In this document: positions 1-10,144 of the stretch, in pieces
How the letters are laid out: every line of letters begins with the position of its first letter
Numbering within the stretch: position 1 is the stretch's first letter
Source of the DNA: Paulinella micropora
Taxonomy: Eukaryota > Cercozoa > Imbricatea > Euglyphida
Length of the DNA stretch: 64,000 bases
Assembly: GCA_009731375.1 (NCBI GenBank)
Contig: BJOX01000047.1
Span: 1,119,423-1,183,422 of the forward strand
Reading direction: 5' to 3'
The notes under the pieces: generated by a model
Seen by the model: the letters and a program-made list of their open reading frames with translations, nothing else
What the model was told of the DNA's origin: nothing
The model's database searches: none
Made by a program: the position numbers and the translations under genes

Positions 1-51
<51 letters not shown>

Positions 52-60
52 AGGGAGGGA
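1..60. repeat. GA / GGGA microsatellite
   Basis: Pure (GA)n followed by (GGGA)n at the left window edge. It is the same spacer that separates the exon-edge copies further right, so it is probably the continuation of that array. Confidence 0.9.
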
Positions 61-113
61 GGGAGGGAGAAGGCACCTTGACACCAGCTAGTTTGTGTTC
101 TAAGGAATGTGTC

Positions 114-150
<37 letters not shown>

Positions 151-532
151 CAGACAGAGAGAGGGAGGGAGGGAGGGAGAAGGTACCTTGGCGCCAGCTA
201 GTTTGTGTTCTAAGGAATGTGAGAGAGAGAGAGAGGGAGGGAGGGAGGGAGAATGCACCTTGACGCCAGCTAGTTTGTGTTCTAAGGAATGTGAGAGAGA
301 CAGAGGGAGGGAGGAAGGGAGGGAGGGAGAAGTCACCTTGACGCCAGCTAGTTTGTGTTCTAAGGAATGTGAAGGAGACAGAGAGAGGGAGGGATGGAGG
401 GAGGGAGGGAGGGAGAAGTCACCTTGACGCCAGCTAGTTTGTTCTAAGGAATGTGAGAGAGAGAGAGAGGGAGGGAGGGAGGGAGGGAGAAGTCACCTTG
501 ACGCCAGCTAGTTTGTGTTCTAAGGAATGTGT
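61..532 (-). repeat. Array of six copies of an exon 3' end plus 5' splice site
   Basis: Read on the minus strand, a block of about 36 bp encoding ...HSLEHKLAGVK and ending AAG|GT recurs with its exon-side edge near 77, 187, 259, 337, 423 and 497. The blocks are separated by GA/GGGA runs of variable length (repeat spacing about 72-110 bp). The parent exon is at 575-642. Every copy keeps a GT directly after the AAG, with variable following bases (GTGCC, GTACC, GTGCA, GTGAC). The copies lack the 5' half of the exon and its acceptor, so they are truncated at one end only. Confidence 0.8.
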
Positions 533-574
533 GAGAGAGAGGGAGGGAGGGAGGGAGGGAGAGGGAGAAGGCAC

Positions 575-1066
575 CTTGACGCCAGCTAGTTTGTGCTCTA
601 AGGAATGTGCAGTGGCTTGCAAAGCCGGCGCAATGTCGGAGTCTGTTCAAACAACACACCGAAAAAATGGTGTTTTTCCGTCTCAAGTTGCGTGAGCAGA
701 AGGTTTATGTGTGCGGTGTGTGTGTTGGGGGGGGGGGGGGGGGGAGGGGNNNNNNNNNNCGTTACGTAGTGTTGTGTTGTGTTGTGTTCTGTTCGGTCAT
801 TTTATGTTCTGTTAGTTACGTTGTGTCCTGTCATGATGTACCGAGGATGTTTTTGCTGTGCAGTTGCTCGCGAGTTTCTCGATTGTTCAGCGACTGAGTG
901 ATCTGTCAACACACCAATGTATTAAGTTAAGTACGTGGGACCAAGGTATGTACGTATGTGTATGGATGCAAATATGAGAGGGAGAGAATGGGAGACCAAG
1001 GCACTAGAGGGAGGTAGGGAGGGAGGTAGGGAGGGAGGGAGGGAGGGAGGGAGGGAGGGAGGGAGG

Positions 1067-1137
<71 letters not shown>

Positions 1138-1410
1138 GCCTGTTGAGCTGCTTGTTCTCTTGGGATTTCCTCTTGTGCACCCTCACTCCCCTGCTTGCCC
1201 TTCTGTGTACACACACGTTATATATGTATATGTACATGTCATGTGTATGCATGGCGTGTGCTCACACATTGTGCATGGATTGTGCATGCATGTGCACGCA
1301 TGTCATGTGATCAGACGACAGCTATAAAAAGGTAATCATCAGACCTTCTTCTTGTTCTTCCTTTTCCTGCTGTTGCTTCTGCTGTTGTTTTTGCTGCTGC
1401 TTGTGCTCAT
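575..1410 (-). CDS. RPEL-repeat-like protein, first four exons (3' part outside window)
   Basis: Exons on the minus strand: 1345-1410 (ATG at 1408-1410), 1140-1202, 842-902 and 575-642. Phases match at every junction (0, 0, 1). Donors are GTCTG, GC (CAG|GCAACT), GTACAT and GTGCC; all acceptors end in AG. The start encodes an S/N/K/R-rich, basic, NLS-like N-terminus, then an E/Q-rich linker. Exon 3 encodes LNNRETREQLHSKNIL, which follows the RPEL pattern L-x2-R-P-x3-E-L-x3-N-I-L with P replaced by E and E by Q. Exon 4 (DSDIAPALQ..LEHKLAGVK) resembles the spacer between RPEL repeats of MRTF/Phactr proteins, which bind G-actin. The gene runs off the left edge. Its last intron is filled with copies of exon 4's end. 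The exon chain looks sound; the RPEL name is an inference from one motif. Confidence 0.5.
643..841. other. Intron with G-run and 10-base gap
   Basis: Intron between exons 3 and 4 of the minus-strand gene. It holds a poly-G run from about 727, a placeholder gap at 750-759 and TTGTG-type low-complexity DNA. Confidence 0.7.
903..1139. repeat. GGGA / GA microsatellite inside an intron
   Basis: (GGGA)n then (GA)n from about 1006 to 1135. On the minus strand the CT run starts a few bases after the exon end at 1140, so the intron 5' end (GCAACTCTCTCT) runs straight into the repeat. Confidence 0.85.
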
Positions 1411-1473
1411 GACTGCGAAAGACTAAAGAGCGAAAGAAAGAAGAAAGGAAGGAAATGTATCTTTTAAGATTTG

Positions 1474-1479
1474 TTATTG

Positions 1480-1511
<32 letters not shown>

Positions 1512-1799
1512 GTTGTTGTTGTTGTTGTTGTTGTTGTTGCTGTTGTTGCTGTTGTTGTTGTTGTTGTTGTTGACGATGATGATAATGGTGTTGTAGTGGT
1601 GTTGTGGTGTTGTGGTCATAACAACAACAACAGCAGCAGCAGCAGCAACGACAGTAACAGTGACAGCAACAACAACAACAACAACAACAACAACAGCAAC
1701 AACAACAGCAACAACAACAGCAGCAGCAATAACAACAACAGCAACAGCACCAGCAGCAGCAGCAGCAACAACAACAGCAACAACAACAACAACAACAAC

Positions 1800-1866
<67 letters not shown>
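1474..1866. repeat. (GTT)n - (AAC/CAG)n - (AAT)n block
   Basis: (GTT/GGT)n at about 1474-1575 is followed by (AAC/CAG)n at about 1620-1800 and (AAT)n to 1866. The first two parts are complementary on one strand, so a long imperfect hairpin is possible. The (AAT)n end is the likely tail of the adjoining minus-strand SINE. Confidence 0.85.
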
Positions 1867-2133
1867 GTGCTTCTCTGTCAATGGCTGATGCATTTCTGCA
1901 CATGCGCCTCCATCGTCTCACCCGTGAGGGGAGTACGAAGAATTGACGATAAGCTCTAATGACACCCCCGCAAGGGCAGTTCCAACACTTCCAGACGGGC
2001 CGGTATGTTCAATGAAAATACTGGTCCAGAAATAGACCGGTATGTTCAATGAAAATACTGGTGGCACCGACGGGAATCGAACTGGCGACAGGGCCCAGAT
2101 GGTAGAACTTGACCACTGGGCTATCACGGTGTC
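1867..2133 (-). mobile_element. tRNA-derived SINE with (ATT)n tail
   Basis: On the minus strand the head (2133-2062) looks like a degenerate tRNA. It has an A box TAGCCCAGTGG at 2113-2123, a B box GTTCGATTC at 2074-2082 and a nearly paired acceptor (GACACCG / CGGTGCC, one mismatch). The T-stem pairs poorly, so a functional tRNA is unlikely. The body contains a 26-bp segment (CCGGTATGTTCAATGAAAAT...) twice, about 39 bp apart (2000-2064). The tail is (ATT)n. Target duplications cannot be seen because both flanks are AAT repeats. Confidence 0.55.
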
Positions 2134-2134
2134 C

Positions 2135-2212
<78 letters not shown>

Positions 2213-2288
2213 GCAACAGCAACAACAACAGCAACAGCAACAGAGAAGAAGAAGAAGAAGAAGAAGAAGAAGAAGAAGAAAAGAAGAA

Positions 2289-2368
<80 letters not shown>

Positions 2369-2415
2369 GGAGGAGAGAAAGAAGAAGAAGAAGATTATTA
2401 TTATTTTTTACTATA

Positions 2416-2460
<45 letters not shown>

Positions 2461-2484
2461 TGTATTACTATTACTATTATCATC

Positions 2485-2516
<32 letters not shown>

Positions 2517-2520
2517 TTAC

Positions 2521-2616
<96 letters not shown>

Positions 2617-2628
2617 GATTTTTATTAC

Positions 2629-2659
<31 letters not shown>
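2134..2659. repeat. (AAT)n / (GAA)n / (ATT)n block
   Basis: (AAT)n, a short (GAA)n part near 2243-2285, (AAT)n again, then (ATT)n from about 2395. The AAT and ATT parts are mutually complementary and could form a large cruciform. No gene is seen. Confidence 0.9.
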
Positions 2660-2835
2660 TAGGGAGTACATAGGCCATCGGTCCTTTCCATGGGCTGATT
2701 GGTATAAAGCTCCTAGAGTAATGTTCTATGCCGTCACTTCCTTTATTCCACCGATTGGTGTGGAGACTTTCCTTATGGAATGGAGGACTGGATGCACATG
2801 GCCTTTTGGCTCAGCAATTGGCAGGAGATACACAC

Positions 2836-2920
<85 letters not shown>

Positions 2921-3105
2921 GTTATTATTATTATTATTATTTTTACTTTAATATATTATATTACAACGTTACTTTAATAATTTTTAATTTTAATATTAAT
3001 ATTATAAGGGTCACTGTCTTAGTTAAATCAATGGCCTTCGGGCTAACGACTTGTATGGATGAATAGAGGTCACTTGTAAAAGTAACTTCATTAAATTAAA
3101 GGCAA
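2660..3105. other. Two short unique segments around an (ATT)n tract
   Basis: 2660-2836 is unique DNA followed directly by (ATT)n (2837-2941), an arrangement like the SINE above but in plus orientation; I could not find convincing A and B boxes. 2942-3105 is AT-rich and unrecognised. No coding signal. Confidence 0.4.
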
Positions 3106-3362
3106 AGGCAAAGAAGAAGAAAGAAGAAGAAGAAGAAGAAGAAGAAGAAGAAGGAAGGAAGGAAGGAGAGAAGGAAGGAAGGAAGGAAGGAGGGAAGGGA
3201 AGGAAGGAAGGAAGGAAGGAGGGAAGGGAAGGAAGGAAGGAAGGGAGGGAGGGAGGGAAGGAAGGAAGAAAGAAAGGAAGGAAGGAAGGAAAGAAAGAAA
3301 GAAAGAAAGAAAGAAGAAGAAGAAGAACAAGAAGAAGAAGAAGAAGAAGAAGAAGAAGAAGC
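3106..3362. repeat. GAA / GGAA repeat tract
   Basis: Purine tract of (GAA)n, (GGAA)n and (GAAA)n units on the plus strand upstream of the Rab gene. Confidence 0.9.
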
Positions 3363-3588
3363 GCATTCCTTAAGTGGATAATAAAGAAATAGGAGTACTA
3401 ATAGGCAGAGATGGGCAGCTCACACGTGTCTGCAAATGGCAGTGCAGTTTCAATGGTTTTTATTTATTTTTGGGCTGCGCATCTCGACTGGCGCTGTGGA
3501 GCCTTTCCTCCGGCCCGGCTTGGTAAAAAGTGATCAAAAGTCGGTCTGGGGTCTTTGGTCGAGTGGAGGTCGCTCCTCTCTTCGCTGA
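3363..3588 (+). promoter_or_regulatory. Presumed promoter and 5' leader of the Rab21-type gene
   Basis: Unique DNA between the GAA tract and the ATG at 3589. No TATA box stands out. The minus-strand RPEL-like gene starts at 1410, so the two genes point away from each other. Confidence 0.3.
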
Positions 3589-4600
3589 ATGACGAGTAGC
3601 GCCTTCAAAGGTGCATCTTCTTTCAATATAAAAGTTTTTTTAAATCACAAATGGCGTCGCAAATTGTGAATCTTTCATGCGTTTGGACAAACTTTCAAAC
3701 AGTACGCATGCCCTGCGTTTTTTGATTTATTTTTTAGTATTTGTGTGGTGTGTGACAGTGGTTCTGCTAGGGGAAGGACGCGTTGGCAAAACCTGTTTAT
3801 GCCTTCGATATGTCCGGTATCGTTAGAGCATGCAATAAGAAAGGAAAATGGACAAGATAACGAACAGAGAGAGAGACTACTAACTAAAGAGAAGAACAAG
3901 TGTCGTTGCTGTTTTAATGACAACTGTTACCTGTTGTCGATAGGGGCTCCTTTGACGGCGCTCAAGAATCCACGATACAGGGTCCATTTTAGATCTCCTT
4001 TCCTTCCCTACTCTTGTGCAATGTCAAGTCCGCTTTGCTAAAATTGTGGTGGAGACGTTGAATGACGTGCATACATGATGCATTCGTGCATATATACATA
4101 GATACATACGTTATATACATACATTACATTAAACACATTACAGACATTACATACATTATCACACACATTGCATAAATAACTTACATTTACATGCAGTACA
4201 TATTTTAGATACATACACTCATATCTACTTCCCAACATGCATACATGCATTCTCGTACACACACACACACACGCGCGCGCGCGCACATACACGCACACAC
4301 ACACACACACACATGTACATACGTATTTACGTACATACATTATGTACATGCATACATACATACATACAAACATACATATGTACATATGCATGCATGCATA
4401 CATACATATGTACATATATACATACATACATACATACATGCATGCATTCATACATACTAACATAATATACGTACATCAATGTACATACGCATGTTTACGT
4501 ATGTATACATGTATGCATGTAAACGCATGTGTGTATGCATTTATGTATGTGCGGACGTACGTGACGTACGTACGTACGTACACACATACGCACACACACA

Positions 4601-4649
<49 letters not shown>

Positions 4650-5467
4650 ACACGCACACACACACACACACATACATACATACATACATAAACACACACA
4701 CACACACGCATACATACATACATACACATATACATACATACATACATACATGCACACTTACACACAGCATGAATGCATGCATGCATACATGCATACACAC
4801 ATACGCACATACACGTACATACATACATGCATACAAACATACACCATACATACATGCATACATACATACGTACATAACATAAATGTATACATAACATACA
4901 TATATACATACATACGTACATACGTACATACATGACATACATGACACGTGACAAAATTGACATACGTGACATACATACATACATACATACATACATGCAT
5001 ACATACATACGTACGTACGTACGTACGCACCTACATACATAAATACATATACATACATACATACATAGATACATACATACATGCATGCATACATGCCTTA
5101 TCTACACCACTTACCTACTTACTTACCTACCTACCTACCTACCTACCTACCTCTACCTACTTTTACCTACCTCTACCTTTTACCTACCTACCTCTACCTA
5201 CTTTTACCTACCTACCTCTACCTACTTTTACCTACCTAGCTACCTACTTACCTACCTACCTACCTACCTACCTATTCAACTACCTAACTACCTACTTACC
5301 TACCTGTCGGCCTTTACAAGCACACATACGTGCATGCATGAATACATAACAAACATACATGCATACATACATACACAACATATACATATTTATGCACACA
5401 CACACAGATACAAATGTATAGCAATTCATAGTTTTAAATCTGAAAGTTGTGCTATGGATGTAGGGGT

Positions 5468-5530
<63 letters not shown>

Positions 5531-5622
5531 NNNNNNNNNNGGTGCAGCCACATACTTGGACAAGAGGTTAAATTTTGGCAAGCAATCAGTCAAGCTCATG
5601 ATTTGGTCTCTCTCTCTCTTTC

Positions 5623-5679
<57 letters not shown>

Positions 5680-6276
5680 GCGTGTGTGTGTGTGTGTGTG
5701 GTCTCTGTCTCTCGCTCTCTCTCTCACACACACACACACAGTGGAAGTTTGGCTGGGCGCATCATGCATGAGATAGTGTGTGTGTGTGGTGTGTGTGTGT
5801 GTGTGTGTGGTGTGTATGGCAGGGATACAGCAGGGCAAGAGCGGTTCCATGCACTAGGCCCCATCTACTATCGGTGAGACACGAGAGAGAGAGAGAGAGA
5901 GAGAGAGAGCTAGGCCCCATCTACTATCGGTGAGACACATACACGAGAGAGAGAGAGAGGGAGAGAGAGAGAGCTAGGCCCCATCTACTATCGGTGAGAC
6001 ACATACACGAGAGAGAGAGAGAGAGGGAGAGAGAGAGAGATCTACTATCGGTGAGACACATACACGAGAGAGAGAGACATCTACTATCGGTGAGACACAT
6101 ACACGAGAGAGAGAGACATCTACTATCGGTGAGACATATACACGAGAGAGAGAGACACATCTACTATCGGTGAGACACATACAAGAGAGAGTAGATGGGG
6201 CCTAGCGCTCTCTCTCACTCTCTCGTGTATGTGTTCACGTGTCTCACCGACAGTATATGGGGCCTAGCTCTCTCTC

Positions 6277-6325
<49 letters not shown>

Positions 6326-6346
6326 TATGTGTCTCACCGATAGTAG

Positions 6347-6387
<41 letters not shown>

Positions 6388-6590
6388 GGTGAGACACGTG
6401 AACACATACACGAGAGAGAGAGAGAGGAGGAGGAGGAGGGTGTGCGTGTATGGGTGGTGTTGATGGTGGTGTGTGTGTGTGTGGGGGGGGGGCATCTACT
6501 AGCGGTGTGACGCGCATGAACTACACACACATGAGAGAGAGAGAGAGGGAGGGAGAGAGAGAGACCTACATTCAATCCCAGCCGCAAACA

Positions 6591-6643
<53 letters not shown>

Positions 6644-6714
6644 CACATACACACTTGCAACTTGCAGGGATGCTAATGGAGCCTTACTGGTGTATGATAT
6701 CACAGATAGAGGTG

Positions 6715-6807
<93 letters not shown>

Positions 6808-7287
6808 GCACGCAGGGTCCCTTCATACATACTACATACATACAATTCATTCCTGTCTGTTTTTCGCCTTGCCTATTCCTGTCCGCTCCTTGTCTATGCA
6901 CCTGGCAGGGAATATCTACACATACATATGTATACATGTCTTAATATAAATGTAATATAAATATAAATATGGAAACGGATCTGAAAATCAATTTAAAGGT
7001 GTGACATATATATGCGCATAGAGACAGATGTGATAATTATGATGATCTTTCACTAATGTTGTTTTGGTGCATTCAGCTAGGTATCTTCAATCTGTCTATT
7101 TGACTGCTGTTGTCAGTTACTTATCTTAGCAGTCTTTGTCAATCAGCTATCTTCTATCTGGCCATTATACTCCATCAATTTCTGTTGTTGGATGCACGTG
7201 TAGGTTCTTTCACGAAAGTTAGACATTGGGTGAAGGAGCTGCGGTCCATTGTCGGCCACAACATCGTTCTAGTGATTGCTGGTTGTT

Positions 7288-7371
<84 letters not shown>

Positions 7372-7905
7372 ACCCGCGCNNNNNNNNNNNNNNNNNNNNN
7401 NNNNNNNNNNNNNNNNNNNNNNNNNNNNNNNNNNNNNNNNNNNNNNNNNNNNNNNNNNNNNNNNNNNNNNNNNNNNNNNNNNNNNNNNNNNNNNNNNNNN
7501 NNNNNNNNNNNNNNNNNNNNNNNNNNNNNNNNNNNNNNNNNNNNNNNNNNNNNNNNNNNNNNNNNNNNNNNNNNNNNNNNNNNNNNNNNNNNNNNNNNNN
7601 NNNNNNNNNNNNNNNNNNNNNNNNNNNNNNNNNNNNNNNNNNNNNNNNNNNNNNNNNNNNNNNNNNNNNNNNNNNNNNNNNNNNNNNNNNNNNNNNNNNN
7701 NNNNNNNNNNNNNNNNNNNNNNNNNNNNNNNNNNNNNNNNNNNNNNNNNNNNNNNNNNNNNNNNNNNNNNNNNNNNNNNNNNNNNNNNNNNNNNNNNNNN
7801 NNNNNNNNNNNNNNNNNNNNNNNNNNNNNNNNNNNNNNNNNNNNNNNNNNNNNNNNNNNNNNNNNNNNNNNNNNNNNNNNNNNNNNNNNNNNNNNNNNNN
7901 NNNNN

Positions 7906-7983
<78 letters not shown>

Positions 7984-8280
7984 GGCAACAAGTGTGACAT
8001 GGAGAAGTATCGTCAGGTGGACGACCAGGAAGCCAAGTCCTACGCAGATAGTGTAGGGGCAGTGCACTGCAAAGTGTCCGCCAAAACAGGCAACGGAGTG
8101 AACGAGATCTTCTTGGAGCTCACCAAGGCGATGCTAAAGAAGAAGGAGGGGAAAGAAGCGCAGAACGGTGGAGACTCTCAAGCGAACAGGCGGTCCTCTG
8201 GGGGGGTGCACGGACGGACCTTCGTAGCTGTTGAAAAAGATCCCGAGATCAAGGATACGAGCGGCTCATGCTGTTCTTGA
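3589..8280 (+). CDS. Rab21-type small GTPase (seven exons seen, one short exon missing)
   Basis: Exons: 3589-3610, 3759-3821, (gap)5541-5605, 5823-5873, 6668-6711, 7204-7281 and 7985-8280. The joins between the first two and the last five keep frame with GT-AG introns. Rab GTPases cycle between GDP and GTP on membranes; Rab21 acts in early endosomes. Visible motifs: MTSSAFKVVLLGEGRVGKT (P-loop), LMIWDTAGQERFHALGPIYY (switch II), ITDRGSF, GNKCD (base binding), SAKTG and a C-terminal GSCCS for geranylgeranylation. The HALGPIYY and VKELR segments are typical of Rab21. About 13 residues between YVRY and AATYLDKRL, holding the switch I threonine, are not found. They may lie in the gap at 5531-5540 or in unread DNA. 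Stop is TGA. The final exon carries a longer variable tail (KKKEGKEAQNGG...) before the cysteines. Several introns begin with CT microsatellite within 0-5 bases of the donor. Confidence 0.85.
4070..5410. repeat. (CATA)n, (CA)n and (TACC)n repeats in a Rab21 intron
   Basis: Intron between exons 2 and 4. It holds (CATA)n with variants and a pure (CA)n at about 4600-4670. From about 5108 to 5300 there are CTAC/TACC units with an internal higher unit CTACCTCTACCTACTTTTAC. No exon was recognised here. Confidence 0.85.
5468..5540. other. Poly-C run ending in a 10-base gap
   Basis: More than 60 consecutive C followed by N at 5531-5540. The gap sits directly before a Rab21 exon, so the exon's 5' edge and perhaps the missing switch I exon are lost here. 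Confidence 0.8.
5909..6515. repeat. Copies of the Rab21 exon end and its 5' splice site, direct and inverted
   Basis: The segment CTACTATCG|GTGAGACACA from the end of exon 5823-5873 recurs directly at about 5910-5945, 5974-6009, 6041-6066, 6079-6104, 6118-6143, 6159-6185 and 6384-6412. It recurs inverted at about 6191-6205, 6224-6268 and 6323-6350, with a decayed copy at 6493-6515. The first two copies include CTAGGCCCC of the exon. Spacers are (GA)n for direct copies and (CT)n for inverted ones. All lie in the intron just downstream of the parent exon. Confidence 0.85.
6516..6667. repeat. GA and CT microsatellite in Rab21 intron
   Basis: (GA)n to 6563, then (CT)n at about 6594-6639, ending in the TTGCAG acceptor of exon 6668-6711. 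The CT run would serve as the polypyrimidine tract. Confidence 0.8.
6712..7203. other. Rab21 intron with long (CT)n
   Basis: The donor GTGCTTCTCTCT leads directly into about 85 bp of CT repeat. The rest (6810-7203) is unique AT-rich DNA with no other coding signal. Confidence 0.7.
7282..7984. other. Rab21 intron: poly-C run, 526-base gap, CT repeat
   Basis: Poly-C from 7289 to about 7371, N at 7380-7905, then (CT)n ending in the GCAG acceptor at 7984. Confidence 0.8.
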
Positions 8281-8287
8281 ATGATCT

Positions 8288-8290
8288 CTT

Positions 8291-8347
<57 letters not shown>

Positions 8348-8373
8348 CTCTCTCTCTCTCCTCTCTCTCTCTC

Positions 8374-8419
<46 letters not shown>
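8288..8419. repeat. CT minisatellite in the Rab21 3' region
   Basis: (CT)n with a period of about 14 bp created by a repeated CC (CTCTCTCTCTCCTC). It begins about 8 bp after the Rab21 stop codon and is presumably part of the 3' UTR. Confidence 0.8.
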
Positions 8420-8422
<3 letters not shown>

Positions 8423-9905
8423 TTCGGTTTTCCCCTGACCATCCCTCGCCAGCCTTCCCACGCACGTTGTGATGTATTACCCAGCTAACACATCCCCCTG
8501 TTTGTGCTCACCCTACGCTGGCCCCCTTTCTGGCCCTTTTTTCATCCTCCCTCCCGCTTTCTTCCCTGCCCTCTCTCAATACTATTCTCTATTGCTTCTC
8601 CCGAATTGATTAGCGTTTGTGTACAAATCGTAGACCCTGTCAAACGCCTTCTTACACTGTCGCTCTGAAGCACACACACCCTCCTTGTGTGTCTCCAGCA
8701 ACCCGCAGCCAGTTTGTCTCAATAACCTTACTTTGAGCTCATCTTTCTCGATCAGTATTTGAGATGCGAAAATGCATGGCTCACCGTTGGAAAGCTCTTG
8801 TCCTGTGCTTTCAAACGAAAGTTTCAGCTTTGTCACAGCACCACTATTATACGAGGAACGATGAGGTCGAAATCGGATCTTTAATGTCAGTAAGAGCAGT
8901 GCGTCCAATTCATTTTTCTTAGTCAAAAAACTTCTTCAGATATGATGCTTTTGAAGGCATGCCCTTAGAGTCTCCATAAGTTGCGATTGACAAACCGCTG
9001 AAACACTACGCTTAGTTGATACAGTTAAAGCAAGATGCCGCGCTGTGGGACATCTCCCTCCATAGCATATCCATGTCTCCAGTTTGTTCTGTCATATCTA
9101 GCATACCAAATTGCGGGTCCCCGGGATTAAACTTCAGTTAAATTATTATATATTATATATTATTGACTTCTCCGTGTCAAAACTTCACTGGACGTTACGG
9201 ATCACTAAGCGCCACAACCACCAAACCGCCAAAGCTTTGAATTCACCGTTACACTTTGGGTGATATTGTGAGACTATTAATCTTAATAATCCGGAGTCAA
9301 AGCTAAGTAGCTATCAGTATAATCGTCTTTAGACGCATCCTTGTGAAACCTGCAAAGCTATAGGTTGGCGGGACCGAAACCGAAACCCACGCGATCTCCG
9401 AGCTTGCGCCGTCGAATGTGAGCTTGAGATCCAAGTGAATTTCCCGGCAACAACTCCTGCTTATCCTGGAGTGTAACCTTCCCAGCAGTGCTTGGCAGCG
9501 CCAGCATTCCCCTGCTGCTTTCCATATTTCTTCTCGGGCGCGTCAGCGCCAGGCTTTCCCTGGCCCGGGGGGAGTCTTTGCCCCCCGTCCCAGCGTCGCT
9601 TGCGGCGGCGGCCAGCATTAGACAAATTAATTCCCTTCCTCAGTTATGTCATTATGGCTCAATTATACTGTAGCAGTAGTCGCCGTTACTCAGTGTTAGT
9701 AGTGAATGATCAAGTTATTAGTTATTGATACAGTGGCAATTAGAGTATCTTTTCTGATACTAGGCTGGTGGCACCAGCTTTTTACCATTATCACTTTTAC
9801 CCATATCGGGACGTTTCATGTGTTAATTTCTAGAGGTACATCTTTTGTGTGACGTCAGTTAGACTGGCGGGAATTGCCACTGTTTCAGTATTGTTAAGTT
9901 TCTTC
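8420..9905. other. Intergenic stretch without recognised gene
   Basis: Pyrimidine-rich to about 8580, then mixed DNA. A 114-codon open frame on the minus strand (8582-8926) shows no family resemblance. It overlaps a motif (CGTTGGAAAGCTC, 8785-8797) that recurs near 63895, which argues for dispersed repeat rather than gene. The last bases (TTAAGTTTCTTC) look like a polypyrimidine tract that continued into the exon-like fragment at 20529 before the retrotransposon inserted. Confidence 0.5.
9902..9905. other. Target-site duplication CTTC, left copy
   Basis: CTTC immediately precedes the left LTR. The same four bases follow the right LTR at 20521-20524, as expected for integrase-mediated insertion. 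Confidence 0.75.
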
Positions 9906-10144
9906 TGTAATGCCCCCAACGATAGCTCGTAAAAAGTCGGTAATACAACCAAACACAGTCCTCAAAAGATGAGAATGATGTCTCGTTATATTAGCTCAGT
10001 GAAGCCAAAAAGGAAAACGGCAACAGACCAGGAATAAAATGTCATCAGGTCCAAATCCGGACAAATAATACTGAAAAACAAGCTGGTGCACCTGTCACCA
10101 GGAAAAGGTACTTTTTACCTGCTATCCGGGGGGTGATGCCTACA
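9906..10144 (-). repeat. 3' LTR of the Ty3-type element
   Basis: 239 bp with TG...CA ends. Differs from the other LTR by five substitutions. Confidence 0.92.

Noticed and set aside
61-607. CRISPR-like array (conserved unit, variable spacers)
   Set aside because: Spacers are only GA/GGGA repeat, the unit is an exon end, and the DNA is eukaryotic.
2062-2133. Functional tRNA gene on the minus strand
   Set aside because: T-stem and acceptor have mismatches and no clear anticodon arm; a SINE head fits better.
3900-3945. CFNDNCY segment as the missing Rab21 switch I exon (Rab21 has FND here)
   Set aside because: Splice phase does not fit the donor at 3821 and the following residues do not match; likely chance.
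5596-8461. SLSLSL / ERERER frames in CT/GA repeats
   Set aside because: Pure microsatellite translation inside Rab21 introns and UTR.
8582-8926. 114-codon minus-strand frame as a gene
   Set aside because: No family resemblance and overlap with a dispersed repeat motif.
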